Assembly (NCBI RefSeq): GCF_029866485.1
Contig: NZ_CP092332.1
Span: 744,001-808,000 of the forward strand
Reading direction: 5' to 3'
Source: Flavobacterium keumense
GTDB taxonomy: Bacteria; Bacteroidota; Bacteroidia; Flavobacteriales; Flavobacteriaceae
DNA length: 64,000 nucleotides
The position numbers and the translations under genes are program-made. The notes beneath the pieces are model-generated. The model made no database searches. It was not told where the DNA came from and saw only the letters and a list, made by a program, of their open reading frames with translations. This document shows positions 37,405 through 47,168 of the stretch, piece by piece (the first letter of the stretch is position 1; every line of letters starts with the position of its first letter).

Positions 37405-38086
37405 TGAAAAATCTAACCCGAATTGTATCGACGAAAGTGCTTTTGAGTCATCAGAAACAAGTCTTGACGGATGTTGGTTTGGAGGTTTTGGAGTCCAATT
37501 TCATTCAAGTGGAAACCAAAAATTTTGAGTTAAAAGGAATTAAAGACAATTTAATTTTTACGAGTCAGAATGCGGTGCGAAGTTTTTTAACTCACCCAAA
37601 ATTGGAGGAATTAAAATCGGAATTTCAGCAGAAAAAAGTTTTTTGCGTAGGCGTAAAAAGTAAAACAATTTTGACCGATGCGGGTTTTGAAGTAGTAGCC
37701 TACACAGATTATGCTTCGGACTTAGCCGAGATCATCAGTTTGATTTATGCCAATGGAAGCTATACTTTTTTCAGCGGCAATTTGAGAAAAGAAACCTTGC
37801 CTTTGGCACTAAAAGCCGATGGAATTGAGTTCAACGAAATTGAAGTATACGAAACGAAATTGAACCCACACAAGATAACGACTACGGTAGATGCGATTTT
37901 ATTTTTTAGTCCGTCAGGAGTTGAAAGTTATTTGAAAGAAAATACTATTAAAAAGAAATGTGCTTTTGCATTGGCGAAACTACCGCTGAGGCTTTGGAAA
38001 ACAAACACATAAAAAACATCATAATTGCAGAACATCCTTCGGTTGAAAATGTAGTTACAGAAGTTAAAGAATATTATTATAATTAA
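37404..38086 (+). pseudogene. hemD: Uroporphyrinogen-III synthase, frameshifted near the 3' end
   Basis: Cyclises hydroxymethylbilane to uroporphyrinogen III. The open frame runs from 37404 to a stop at 38012 (202 residues) and includes LIFTSQNAVRSFL, KVFCVGVKSKT, SGNLRKETLPLAL and ILFFSPSGVESYL. After ...KKCAFA it leaves the family pattern. Shifting one base at about 37970 restores IGETTAEALENKHIKNIII and then AEHPSVENVV to a stop at 38086, the normal ending of the family. One A seems to be missing in GCA(A)TT. It may be a sequencing error or a true mutation; the rest of the gene is intact and the pathway around it is complete. Confidence 0.85.
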
Positions 38087-38125
38087 ACTTAGTGCCTTTG
38101 CGCCTTTGTGGCAAAACAAATGAAA

Positions 38126-39151
38126 ATGATTAAAAACGACCTTTTTTTAAGAGCTTTAAATAATGAAAAAGTAGAACGTCCACCCGTTTGGATGATGCGT
38201 CAAGCAGGAAGATACTTGCCGGAATTTAGAGCGTTACGTGACAAATACGATTTCTTTACACGTTGCGAAACCCCTGAATTAGCTGCTGAAATCACAGTAC
38301 AACCTATTCGTATTGTGCAACCAGATGCGGCGATTTTGTTTTCTGATATTTTGGTTGTACCAAGAGCGATGGGTATTCACGTAGAATTGAAAGACAATTT
38401 AGGGCCGATAATCCCGAATCCAATTCGCACCATGGAACAGGTGAATCAAGTATTTGTTCCAGATGTAAACGAAACTTTAGGTTATGTTTTTGATGCCATC
38501 AAATTGACCAAAGAAATGTTGAACGATGAGGTGCCATTGATTGGTTTTGCTGGTTCTCCTTGGACGATTTTTTGTTATGCTGTGGAAGGAAAAGGTTCTA
38601 AAAGTTTTGATACTGCCAAAGGATTTTGTTTTTCCAATCCAGTGGCGGCGCACACCTTGTTACAAAAAATTACCGATACTACTATTCTATATTTGAAAGA
38701 AAAAGTAAAAGCAGGTTGTAACGCCATTCAGATTTTTGATTCTTGGGGAGGCATGTTGTCGCCAACAGATTACAACGAATTCTCTTGGCAATACATCAAC
38801 CAAATTGTAGAGGCATTAGCTGACCAAACTAAAGTAATTGTTTTTGGAAAAGGGTGTTGGTTTGCTTTAGGCGAAATGGCCAAATCAAAAGCTTCGGCTT
38901 TAGGAGTAGATTGGACCTGTTCGCCAAGAAATGCACGTTATTTAACAGGAGGCAATATTACCTTACAAGGAAATTTTGATCCAAGTCGTTTGTTGTCTCC
39001 AATTCCAACCATCAAAAAAATGGTGCATGAAATGATTGACGAATTTGGCAAGGACAATTACATCGTCAACTTAGGTCACGGAATTTTACCCAACATTCCT
39101 GTGGATCATGCGAAGGCGTTTGTGGAGGCGGTGAATGAATACAATAAATAA
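38126..39151 (+). CDS. hemE: Uroporphyrinogen decarboxylase
   Basis: 341 residues from the ATG at 38126 ([11 protein letters not shown]); an ATG at 38120 and a GTG at 38108 are also in frame, but the latter lies in a dispersed GCCTTTG-type repeat. Signature [18 protein letters not shown] (residues ~20-37) and the catalytic region [10 protein letters not shown] are intact, plus [13 protein letters not shown]. Removes four carboxyls from uroporphyrinogen III. Confidence 0.95.
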   Translation: MIKNDLFLRALNNEKVERPPVWMMRQAGRYLPEFRALRDKYDFFTRCETPELAAEITVQPIRIVQPDAAILFSDILVVPRAMGIHVELKDNLGPIIPNPIRTMEQVNQVFVPDVNETLGYVFDAIKLTKEMLNDEVPLIGFAGSPWTIFCYAVEGKGSKSFDTAKGFCFSNPVAAHTLLQKITDTTILYLKEKVKAGCNAIQIFDSWGGMLSPTDYNEFSWQYINQIVEALADQTKVIVFGKGCWFALGEMAKSKASALGVDWTCSPRNARYLTGGNITLQGNFDPSRLLSPIPTIKKMVHEMIDEFGKDNYIVNLGHGILPNIPVDHAKAFVEAVNEYNK

Positions 39152-39189
39152 GCTCACAGCCGACAGCTATTAGCTAAAAGCTATTTAAA

Positions 39190-40092
39190 ATGAAAGACAA
39201 GTTTTACCAATACATACAAACCCTTCAAGACCAAATCTGTAAAGGATTAGAGGATATTGATGGGGTAGCTAAATTCCGTGAAGATCTTTGGGACAGACCC
39301 GAAGGCGGTGGTGGAAGAACGCGCGTAATAGAAAACGGTTCCGTATTTGAAAAAGGAGGCGTTAATATTTCAGCCGTACACGGAAAACTTCCTGATTCAA
39401 TGCAAAAATTATTCAACGTAGGCGAAGCTGATTTTTTTGCTTGCGGATTGAGTTTGGTGATTCATCCTAAAAGCCCAATGGTACCAACGGTGCATGCCAA
39501 CTGGCGTTATTTTGAGATGTACGATGATCAGGGTATGGTAATCAATAGTTGGTTTGGCGGAGGCCAAGATCTAACTCCGTATTATTTGTTTGAAGAAGAT
39601 GCGATTCATTTTCACCAAACATGTAAAACCGCTTGTGACAAACACAACAAAGATTTTTATCCAAAATACAAAAAACAATGTGATGCGTATTTTTGGAACG
39701 CACATAGAAATGAAGCGCGAGGAGTTGGGGGTTTATTCTTCGATTATTTGAAAGCAACCGAAGAACAATCGATGGAAGATTGGTACAACTTTGTTACTGA
39801 AGTTGGGAATTCTTTCCTTGAAGCGTATTTACCAATTGTAAAGAAAAGAAAAGACGTGCCTTATACACCAGAACAAAGAACTTGGCAAGAAATTCGCCGT
39901 GGTCGTTATGTTGAATTTAATTTGGTTCACGACAAAGGCACCTTATTTGGTCTAAAAACCAATGGCCGAATAGAAAGTATTTTGATGAGTTTGCCACCAC
40001 ACGTTCAATGGCATTATGACTATCATCCTGTGGCTGGAAGCGAAGAAGAAAAATTGTTGAAAGTATTAGAAAAACCAGTTGAATGGTTATAA
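39190..40092 (+). CDS. hemF: Oxygen-dependent coproporphyrinogen III oxidase
   Basis: 300 residues, normal length. Family motifs: GGGGRTRVIENG, VHANWRYFEMYD, WFGGGQDLTPYY and ARGVGGLFFDYL. The enzyme needs O2, which fits an aerobic organism. It lies 38 bases after hemE, with spacers rich in short 'agcta' repeats. Confidence 0.96.
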   Translation: MKDKFYQYIQTLQDQICKGLEDIDGVAKFREDLWDRPEGGGGRTRVIENGSVFEKGGVNISAVHGKLPDSMQKLFNVGEADFFACGLSLVIHPKSPMVPTVHANWRYFEMYDDQGMVINSWFGGGQDLTPYYLFEEDAIHFHQTCKTACDKHNKDFYPKYKKQCDAYFWNAHRNEARGVGGLFFDYLKATEEQSMEDWYNFVTEVGNSFLEAYLPIVKKRKDVPYTPEQRTWQEIRRGRYVEFNLVHDKGTLFGLKTNGRIESILMSLPPHVQWHYDYHPVAGSEEEKLLKVLEKPVEWL

Positions 40093-40132
40093 GCTGTTAG
40101 GTTTTAGCTTTCAGCCGTTAGCAATTTGAATT

Positions 40133-40495
40133 ATGAGAGATTATAAGAAATTTTTAGTTTGGGAAAAATCACACGCTTTAACTTTAGCTATCTATAAAGT
40201 TACAAGTTCATTTCCTAAAGAAGAAATTTTCGGATTGACAAGTCAAATTAAAAGAGCTTCTAGTTCAATTCCAATGAACATAGCTGAAGGTTGTGGAAGA
40301 AATTCTGACAAAGATTTTTGTAGATTTCTTTATATTGCATTTGGTTCTGCTAACGAATTAGAATATCAACTATTATTGAGTATTGATTTAAAATTTATTG
40401 AGCTGGAAAATGGCCAAAAACTTCTTTTTCAAATAGAAGAAGTAAAAAAAATGTTAAACGGATTAATAACAAAGTTAAATAAAGCTAACAGCTAA
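40133..40495 (+). CDS. Four-helix-bundle protein (TIGR02436 / S23-like family)
   Basis: 120 residues: KFLVWEKSHALTLAIYKVT, FGLTSQIKRASSSIPMNIAEG, FLYIAFGSANELEYQLLLS and a final helix match the small four-helix-bundle family first seen in 23S rRNA intervening sequences. The function is unknown. It is inserted between hemF and hemB and flanked by short 'agctaacagct' runs. A relative is at 51793-52137, also inside an operon. Confidence 0.9.
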   Translation: MRDYKKFLVWEKSHALTLAIYKVTSSFPKEEIFGLTSQIKRASSSIPMNIAEGCGRNSDKDFCRFLYIAFGSANELEYQLLLSIDLKFIELENGQKLLFQIEEVKKMLNGLITKLNKANS

Positions 40496-40522
40496 CAGCT
40501 GAATGCTATAAAGCTAAAAGAT

Positions 40523-41518
40523 ATGTTCCCATTACACAGAGGTAGAAGATTACGTGTGAACGAAAGCATTCGTTCTTTAGTTAGAGAAACCACCTTAAGT
40601 CCATCCGACTTTATGTTTCCGATGTTTATTGCAGAAGGAGAAAATGTGCAAGTCGAAATTCCATCGATGCCTGGAATTTATCGTCGTTCGATAGATTTAA
40701 CCGTAAAAGAAGTTCAAGAATTATTCGATTTAGGGATTCGTGCCGTGAATATCTACGTAAAAGTAGGCGAAGATTTAAAAGATAACACAGGCAAAGAAGC
40801 ATGGAATCCCAACGGATTAATGCAACAAGCCATTCGTGCCATCAAATCGGCTTGTCCTGAGATGATTGTGATGCCTGATGTGGCTTTGGATCCGTATTCT
40901 GTTTATGGTCACGATGGAATCATTGAAAATGGTGATGTAGCTAACGATGCAACGAATGATGCTTTGGTAAAAATGGCCGTTTCGCATGCACAAGCGGGAG
41001 CCGATTTTGTTGCGCCAAGCGATATGATGGACGGACGCGTATTGCGTTTGCGCCAAGGCCTGGATGCAGCAGGCTTTGAAAATGTAGGTATTATGAGTTA
41101 TTCGGCTAAGTATGCTTCGGCGTTTTATGGTCCGTTTCGAGATGCGTTAGACAGTGCACCAAAAGAAGCCGATATTGAAGTACCAAAGGACAAAAAAACC
41201 TATCAAATGGATTATGCCAATCGTATTGAAGCCGTTAAAGAAGCTCTTTGGGACGTTGAAGAAGGCGCTGATATGGTGATGGTTAAACCCGGAATTGCCT
41301 ATTTGGACATTGTTCGCGAAGTAAAAAATGCCGTAGATGTTCCAGTAACAGTTTTCCATGTGTCTGGCGAATATGCGATGATTAAGGCTGCAGCCGAAAG
41401 AGGTTGGCTCGACAATGACAAAATTATGATGGAACAATTGATGTGCATCAAGCGTGCTGGAGCCAGTTTGATTTCGACTTATTTTGCAAAAGAAGCCGCG
41501 ATATTATTGAAGAAATAA
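40523..41518 (+). CDS. hemB: Porphobilinogen synthase (delta-aminolevulinate dehydratase)
   Basis: 331 residues joining two aminolevulinates. Schiff-base lysines are in MSYSAKYASAFYGPFRDAL (about 200) and MVMVKPGIAYLDI (about 252). The zinc-site cysteines of the DVCLC type are replaced: PDVALDPYSVYGHDGI. This is the Mg-dependent variety. Last gene of the plus-strand heme operon; a strong hairpin follows. Confidence 0.97.
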   Translation: MFPLHRGRRLRVNESIRSLVRETTLSPSDFMFPMFIAEGENVQVEIPSMPGIYRRSIDLTVKEVQELFDLGIRAVNIYVKVGEDLKDNTGKEAWNPNGLMQQAIRAIKSACPEMIVMPDVALDPYSVYGHDGIIENGDVANDATNDALVKMAVSHAQAGADFVAPSDMMDGRVLRLRQGLDAAGFENVGIMSYSAKYASAFYGPFRDALDSAPKEADIEVPKDKKTYQMDYANRIEAVKEALWDVEEGADMVMVKPGIAYLDIVREVKNAVDVPVTVFHVSGEYAMIKAAAERGWLDNDKIMMEQLMCIKRAGASLISTYFAKEAAILLKK

Positions 41519-41522
41519 TAGC

Positions 41523-41557
41523 CAAAGCTTCCAGCCTTTTGAAGGCTGGAAGCTTTG
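41523..41557. terminator. Strong hairpin downstream of hemB
   Basis: A perfect 16-base stem (CAAAGCTTCCAGCCTT and its complement) with a 3-base loop starts 5 bases after the hemB stop. No T run follows directly, so it may protect the 3' end or work with the next hairpin. Confidence 0.7.
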
Positions 41558-41565
41558 AAAACAAT

Positions 41566-41596
41566 AAAAACCATTCGACTACTCGGGTGGTTTTTT
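41566..41596 (+). terminator. Rho-independent terminator of the heme operon
   Basis: AAAAACCATTCGA pairs with TCGGGTGGTTTTT (two G-U pairs) around a 4-base loop and ends in T6. Confidence 0.7.
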
Positions 41597-41627
41597 ATTT
41601 TGAACCAAAATCGATTATCTTTATCTA

Positions 41628-42098
41628 ATGGAAACAGTGAATATCAAAACACCTTTAGGAATGGCCACCATCAAAGGGGACGAAAACGGCATTGCAATAA
41701 TTTCGATTGCTGATGAAGGAGAAATTTCTAAGGTAATCCCGCCTGTTTTACAAGAAGCGGTGACGCAACTCCAAGACTATTTTGATGGAAAACGAACGCA
41801 TTTTGATTTAAAATTAAATCCTGCTGGAACTGATTTTCAGCAAAAAGTATGGAAAGGATTATGCGAAATTCCTTTTGGTAAAACGATGAGTTATTTGGAA
41901 TTAGCCAAACAACTTGGCGATGTAAAAGCGATTCGTGCGGTTGCTTCGGCCAATGGTAAAAATCCGTTATGGATTGTAGTGCCTTGCCATCGCGTAATTG
42001 GAACTGACGGTTCACTTACCGGTTATGCCGGCGGTTTGTGGCGTAAAAAGTGGTTACTCGAACACGAAAATCCAAGCACGCAACAAAGTCTTTTTTAA
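41628..42098 (+). CDS. Methylated-DNA-protein cysteine methyltransferase
   Basis: 156-residue suicide DNA-repair protein removing O6-alkyl groups from guanine. The acceptor cysteine is in IVVPCHRVIGTDG (residue ~124), preceded by the RAVASANGKNP helix-turn-helix region (arginine finger). C-terminal GYAGGLWRKKWLLEHE is standard. It is a stand-alone gene shortly after the heme operon terminator. Confidence 0.95.
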   Translation: METVNIKTPLGMATIKGDENGIAIISIADEGEISKVIPPVLQEAVTQLQDYFDGKRTHFDLKLNPAGTDFQQKVWKGLCEIPFGKTMSYLELAKQLGDVKAIRAVASANGKNPLWIVVPCHRVIGTDGSLTGYAGGLWRKKWLLEHENPSTQQSLF

Positions 42099-42239
42099 TG
42101 AGACTTCTTAGATTGTTAGAAATTTAGATATGTTTTATTCTAAAAAATAATTACAGTTTATTACTTTTAGATTTTTATACTACTGTTAATCCAAAAAACT
42201 AACCATCTAACCAGTCTAATAATCTCAACCCTCTATCCC

Positions 42240-42953
42240 ATGATCGAAAAAATCAACCTCAATCACATTCTCTTTTTAGACATTGAGACCGTTCCTGAAG
42301 CAGAACATTTCCATTCGCTTGACGACGAAATGAAAGCGCTTTGGGAAAACAAAACCCAGTACCAACGCAAAGACGATTGTAGCCCCGAGGAGTTTTATGA
42401 CCGTGCAGGCATTTGGGCTGAGTTTGGTAAAATCGTCTGTGTTTCGGTGGGGTATTTTGTCGTTAAAGGCGATGTGCGTAATTTTAGAGTGACGTCTTTT
42501 TTTGGCGACGAAAAGAAAATTTTGCGCGATTTTAATAATCTATTGAACAATCATTTCAATCAAGCCCAACATATTTTGTGTGGACACAACGCTAAGGAAT
42601 TTGACATTCCGTTTCTAGCACGCCGTATGATTATTAACCAAATTCCTATTCCGAATAAGCTGAATTTATTTGGCAAAAAACCTTGGGAAATTCCGCATTT
42701 GGATACGTTGGAGTTGTGGAAATTTGGTGATTACAAGCATTTCACTTCGTTGAAATTGATGTGTAAAGTATTAGGAATTCCCTCCTCAAAAGGCGATATC
42801 GATGGCAGTCAGGTGGGGCATGTTTATTATGTAGAAAAAGACATCGACCGAATTGTAACCTATTGCGAAAAAGACACGATTGCCGTAGCACAGATTTTTC
42901 TACGTTTGCGACGCGAAGACTTATTGATTGATGACGAGATTATTCATGTTTAA
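42240..42953 (+). CDS. Predicted 3'-5' exonuclease (DNA_pol_B_exo2 family)
   Basis: 237 residues of the DnaQ-like fold. Exonuclease motifs: ILFLDIETVPEA (D-x-E, residue ~14), CGHNAKEFDIPFLARR (about residue 117) and CEKDTIAVAQIFLRLR near the C-terminus, with a catalytic aspartate each. LKLMCKVLGIPSSKGDIDG is a family feature. It may work in nucleic-acid repair; no partner is next to it. Confidence 0.87.
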   Translation: MIEKINLNHILFLDIETVPEAEHFHSLDDEMKALWENKTQYQRKDDCSPEEFYDRAGIWAEFGKIVCVSVGYFVVKGDVRNFRVTSFFGDEKKILRDFNNLLNNHFNQAQHILCGHNAKEFDIPFLARRMIINQIPIPNKLNLFGKKPWEIPHLDTLELWKFGDYKHFTSLKLMCKVLGIPSSKGDIDGSQVGHVYYVEKDIDRIVTYCEKDTIAVAQIFLRLRREDLLIDDEIIHV

Positions 42954-43054
42954 TCGGAACACAAATTGCACAGATTCCACCAATTGAGTTAGTATAATTT
43001 GTATCATCAGTATTAAAAAGATAAATTATAGAATAACAGAAAATTTTCATTTTT

Positions 43055-43525
43055 ATGAACACAACGAAACAACTAGCGAAACATTTAAGGGAACTTTATT
43101 TTGGTGCCAACTGGACTTGTGTCAACTTCAAAGATACTTTGGCAGATATTAGTTGGCAAGAAGCAATCACAAAACATCAGGATTTCAATACTATTGCAGT
43201 TTTAATTTTCCATTCTAATTATTATATAAATAGAGTTCTAAAGGTTTTAGAAGGAGAATCTCTGAATGCAAGTGACAAGTATAGTTTTGATTGTCCGGCG
43301 ATTACGTCTCAGGAAGAATGGAAAAAATTTGTTCAAAAGAGTATGGATGAAGCAGAGCTGTTTGCTCAAGAGATTGAAAAATTAGATGAATTGAAATTAT
43401 ATGAAGTTTTTTCAGAAGAAAAATATGGAAATTATTTCAGGAATATAGTAGGAATTATTGAACACGCGTATTATCATTTGGGACAAATAACTTTGATAAA
43501 AAAAATGATACAACAAAAAGGATAA
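43055..43525 (+). CDS. DinB-like / DUF1572 family protein
   Basis: 156 residues forming a predicted four-helix bundle. His residues in LIFHSNYYINRVL and EHAYYHLGQITLIKKM (H-x3-H) are in the metal-binding places of the DinB superfamily. Members are often thiol transferases or unknown. Stand-alone gene, 101 bases after the exonuclease. Confidence 0.8.
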   Translation: MNTTKQLAKHLRELYFGANWTCVNFKDTLADISWQEAITKHQDFNTIAVLIFHSNYYINRVLKVLEGESLNASDKYSFDCPAITSQEEWKKFVQKSMDEAELFAQEIEKLDELKLYEVFSEEKYGNYFRNIVGIIEHAYYHLGQITLIKKMIQQKG

Positions 43526-43602
43526 TAACGGTTTCTTTATTGATATTGTAATTTGAAATTGTCTTTACAATTGATTTATTACATTTACAAAAAATATAAA
43601 TT

Positions 43603-45042
43603 ATGGTATTAAGTAGATTTTGGTTGGCTATTTTTATTTCCTCCATAGCTTTTGTAGTTTTCAGTTTGTTTTCAGGAGGCAATTACACCATTGACCACGT
43701 GCTGAATGGAAAAAAAGACGATCCGATTTTAATTTCAGAAAAATATTTGGAGCAAGTCCCAGCTTTTGTAAAAGATAGTATTAAAAATGCTCCTGAACAA
43801 ACCATGGTTGTCAACCGAGACACCATCAATGCCGATACCACCTATGTTTTCCAAAATAAAACCGTAAAAATCTACAGTGGTGTTCAAAAGTCAGATGGCC
43901 TGCTACCTACTTGTAAAAACAGTTTGTTGGACTTGATAATTCCGTTGATTGCTTATTTAGCTTTCTTTTGCGGTATTATGGAGCTGTTGATTATTTCTGG
44001 GGCAGCTGAGAAATTAGCACGCCAATTGAGTCCGATGTTTGCCAAAGTATTTCCTTCAGTCCCAAAAAACCACGAATCGATTTCGTATATGACCTTAAAT
44101 TTTGCGGCTAATTTCCTTGGATTGGATTCGGCTGCCACACCTTTTGGTCTAAAAGCAATGGAAAGTTTGCAGGCTATAAATCCAGAAAAAGACAAAGCTA
44201 GTGATGCACAAATCATGTTCATGTGTTTACACGCTGCAGGATTGACCTTAATTCCTACTTCTATCATTGGTTATCGTGCTGCTGAAAATGCTGCCAATCC
44301 AGCCGATGTCATGTTACCGTGTATTTTAACTTCCTTCATAGGAACAATTGCCGCCTTTTTAATTGTTGGGATTCGCCAAAGGGTCAATTTTAAAAGCGCT
44401 TCCTTGTTAGTCGCTTTGATGACAATTATTGCAGGAATTGTGGGTCTTTTGTTTTACATCAACACCTTGGATTTAATTGGTAAAAACTTTTTTACCTCCA
44501 ATCTTTCAGGATTAATGTTGGTAGCTATTATTGGTTTTACCTTGATTTTTTCTTTTGTAAATGAGAAAAAATTTGTGGCTCATGACACTACTATTTTTGA
44601 CACTTTTGTAACAGGTGCCAATAATGGTTTAAAAACGGGGGTTACTATTTTTCCTTATGTAATGGGAATGTTGGTGGCGATTTCGTTTTTTAGAAATAGT
44701 GGTTTATTTGAAATCATCAGTAACGGAATTTCTTTTGTATTCTCAAACATTGGTGTAAGCAAAGAAATTACCGATTCGCTTCCAGTTGCTATGTTGCGAC
44801 CTTTTAGTTCAGGTGGATCACGTGGGTTTATGATTGATGCGATGCGCACCTTTGGACCAGATTCTTTTACCGGCCGATTGAGTTCTATTTTCCAATGTAG
44901 TGCCGAAACGACTTTTTATGTAATTGCTGTGTATTTTGGATCTATCAAAGTAAAAAACACCCGATACACACTAAGCACGATGCTTTTGGTGGATTTGATT
45001 TGTGTGATTACTGCGATTTTGGTAGCGAGCTGGTTTTTTTAA
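43603..45042 (+). CDS. Nucleoside-recognition (Gate) membrane protein, SpmA-SpmB-like fusion
   Basis: 479 residues with about 9-10 membrane helices. The two halves correspond to the spore-maturation proteins A and B: ISYMTLNFAANFLGLDSAATPFGLKAM (near 165-190) and, in the second half, KTGVTIFPYVMGMLVAISFF and FSSGGSRGFMIDAM (near 405). A periplasmic loop of about 85 residues follows helix 1. Gate-domain proteins move small molecules; the substrate here is unknown. Confidence 0.85.
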   Translation: MVLSRFWLAIFISSIAFVVFSLFSGGNYTIDHVLNGKKDDPILISEKYLEQVPAFVKDSIKNAPEQTMVVNRDTINADTTYVFQNKTVKIYSGVQKSDGLLPTCKNSLLDLIIPLIAYLAFFCGIMELLIISGAAEKLARQLSPMFAKVFPSVPKNHESISYMTLNFAANFLGLDSAATPFGLKAMESLQAINPEKDKASDAQIMFMCLHAAGLTLIPTSIIGYRAAENAANPADVMLPCILTSFIGTIAAFLIVGIRQRVNFKSASLLVALMTIIAGIVGLLFYINTLDLIGKNFFTSNLSGLMLVAIIGFTLIFSFVNEKKFVAHDTTIFDTFVTGANNGLKTGVTIFPYVMGMLVAISFFRNSGLFEIISNGISFVFSNIGVSKEITDSLPVAMLRPFSSGGSRGFMIDAMRTFGPDSFTGRLSSIFQCSAETTFYVIAVYFGSIKVKNTRYTLSTMLLVDLICVITAILVASWFF

Positions 45043-45112
45043 AACTATAATCCTGCAAGGTTTGTAAAAGTGTACGAACGATGGCTTGTTATGATATTTT
45101 CCTTTTGGAGAA

Positions 45113-45203
45113 CGACCGGACTGAAGTCCAGTCTTCTTAAATGAGTCGATCCGATGGCTCTTATACATATCCAAGTTCCGTAGGGACAACTCATTTTGTT
45201 GCA
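45113..45203. repeat. Direct repeat, copy 1 (91 bp)
   Basis: Starts CGACCGGACTGAAGTCCAG and ends CTCATTTTGTTGCA. Contains the palindrome GGACTGAAGTCC and a GTAGGGAC core. The copy at 45240-45330 differs at a few positions only. It lies in the 505-base gap between the Spm-like gene and fumarase. Confidence 0.85.
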
Positions 45204-45239
45204 GATTGATCTTAGTTATGGATGCTCATTTTTGTGGTT

Positions 45240-45330
45240 CGACCGGACTGAAGTCCAGCCTTCTAAAATGAGCCGAGCCGATGGCTCTTATACATATCCA
45301 AGTTCCGTAGGAACGACTCATTTTGTTGCA
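45240..45330. repeat. Direct repeat, copy 2 (91 bp)
   Basis: Same length and layout as copy 1, 36 bases further on. Contains GAGCCGAGCCGATGGCTC, a small hairpin that is changed in copy 1. Confidence 0.85.
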
Positions 45331-45411
45331 ACGGATTTTAATCCGTTGGTGTAGGAACAATTTATTTTATAAGGAATGATCAATTTTGTTGCAACGAATT
45401 TCAATCCGTTG
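45329..45411. repeat. Two palindromic repeats (CAACGGATT..AATCCGTTG)
   Basis: CAACGGATTTTAATCCGTTG (45329-45348) is a perfect palindrome. CAACGAATTTCAATCCGTTG (45392-45411) is a near copy. Together with the 91-bp repeats they fill much of the gene-free stretch 45043-45547. Confidence 0.8.
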
Positions 45412-45547
45412 GCATTATGATAACAATTGATTTTCATCTAATGGGTTAGGGACAAATACAACACAATTCCAAGTATAGTAATTTAGCAAAATAACAGCAG
45501 AGTAAATGCCAAACATTCCGTAACTTTACGTTTTTAAAAATTCAATC

Positions 45548-47149
45548 ATGGACTTTATATATCAAGACCCGTATCCAATTTTAAAAGACGATACACAATA
45601 CAAGAAATTAACTTCTGACTTTGTACAACTAGAACAATTAGGGAATCGAGAAATTCTAACTGTTGATCCCAAAGGATTAGAATTATTGGCACAAGAAGCC
45701 ATGAACGATGTCTCGTTTCTATTGCGTACGGCACATTTGCAAAAACTAAACAACATTTTGAACGATCCAGAAGCGACAGATAATGACCGTTTTGTGGCCT
45801 ACAATTTATTGCAAAATGCAGTTGTGGCGGTAGAAGGGCAGTTGCCATCGTGTCAGGATACCGGAACAGCAATTGTAATGGCTAAAAAAGGCGAAAATGT
45901 ATACACTGGAGCCGATGATGCCGAATGGTTGTCCAAAGGAATTTTCAATACCTACCAAAGTAAGAATTTGCGTTACTCGCAAATTGTTCCGATATCGATG
46001 TTTGAAGAAAAAAATTCAGGATCGAATTTACCGGCTCAAATTGATATTTATGCTAAAAAAGGCGCATCGTATGAGTTTTTGTTTTTAGCAAAAGGAGGCG
46101 GTTCGGCTAACAAGACGTTTTTGTACCAACAAACTAAATCGCTTTTGAATGAGAAGTCAATGGAGACTTTTATTCGTCAAAAAATCAAAGATTTGGGTAC
46201 TTCGGCTTGTCCGCCGTACCATTTGGCGTTAGTGATTGGCGGTACTTCTGCCGAAGCAAATTTAGCTGCCGTGAAAAAAGCCTCAGCAGGTTATTTTGAC
46301 AATTTACCCACTTCTGGAAACATGGCTGGTCAAGCCTTTCGCGATTTAGAATGGGAGCAAAAAGTATTGGAATTTTGCCAAGAAAGTCATATTGGAGCGC
46401 AGTTCGGCGGGAAATATTTTGCTCACGATGTGCGCGTGATTCGTTTGCCACGTCATGCCGCTTCTTGTCCTGTTGGCTTAGGCGTTTCGTGCTCGGCAGA
46501 CAGAAATATCAAAGGAAAAATTACCAAAGACGGTATTTTCTTAGAGCAATTAGAAACCAATCCAAAACAATTTTTACCGGCTACGCCACCGCATTTGGAG
46601 GCACCCGTTGAGGTAGATTTGAACCGACCAATGGCGGATATTTTAGCTGAATTATCTAAATACCCTATCAAAACCCGTTTGAAATTAAACGGAACTTTGA
46701 TTGTAGCTCGTGATATCGCTCACGCCAAAATCAAGGAATTATTAGATGCCGGTAAACCAATGCCCGACTATTTTAAAAATCACCCAATTTATTATGCAGG
46801 ACCGGCTAAAACCCCAGAGGGAATGCCATCAGGAAGTTTTGGACCTACTACCGCAGGTCGTATGGATGTGTATGTAGAAGAGTTCCAAAAAGCAGGCGGA
46901 AGCATGATTATGCTGGCTAAAGGAAACCGTACCAAACAAGTAATGGATGCCTGTAAAACCTACGGCGGATTCTATTTAGGTTCCATTGGTGGCCCTGCTG
47001 CGATTTTAGCCAAAGAAAATATCGTATCGGTTGAAGTAGTTGATTTTCCAGAATTAGGTATGGAAGCTGTTAGAAAAATTGAGGTAAAAGATTTCCCAGC
47101 CTTCATCATTACCGATGATAAAGGGAATGATTTCTTTGAGAATTTGTAA
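45548..47149 (+). CDS. Fumarate hydratase, class I (iron-sulfur)
   Basis: 533 residues interconverting fumarate and malate in the TCA cycle. Cluster cysteines are in [10 protein letters not shown] (about residue 102), [16 protein letters not shown] (near 317) and at [28 protein letters not shown] is the family substrate motif. The N-terminal alpha and C-terminal beta domains are fused as in FumA/FumB. A terminator lies 60 bases downstream. Confidence 0.95.
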   Translation: MDFIYQDPYPILKDDTQYKKLTSDFVQLEQLGNREILTVDPKGLELLAQEAMNDVSFLLRTAHLQKLNNILNDPEATDNDRFVAYNLLQNAVVAVEGQLPSCQDTGTAIVMAKKGENVYTGADDAEWLSKGIFNTYQSKNLRYSQIVPISMFEEKNSGSNLPAQIDIYAKKGASYEFLFLAKGGGSANKTFLYQQTKSLLNEKSMETFIRQKIKDLGTSACPPYHLALVIGGTSAEANLAAVKKASAGYFDNLPTSGNMAGQAFRDLEWEQKVLEFCQESHIGAQFGGKYFAHDVRVIRLPRHAASCPVGLGVSCSADRNIKGKITKDGIFLEQLETNPKQFLPATPPHLEAPVEVDLNRPMADILAELSKYPIKTRLKLNGTLIVARDIAHAKIKELLDAGKPMPDYFKNHPIYYAGPAKTPEGMPSGSFGPTTAGRMDVYVEEFQKAGGSMIMLAKGNRTKQVMDACKTYGGFYLGSIGGPAAILAKENIVSVEVVDFPELGMEAVRKIEVKDFPAFIITDDKGNDFFENL

Positions 47150-47168
47150 AAACTAGTTTTCCTGCAAG

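Noticed and set aside
45113..45330. Possible CRISPR array
   Set aside because: Only two units, 91 bases long, spaced once; no cas genes in the window.
46351..46611. Second frame of 86 codons inside fumarase
   Set aside because: It is a shadow of a well conserved enzyme gene.
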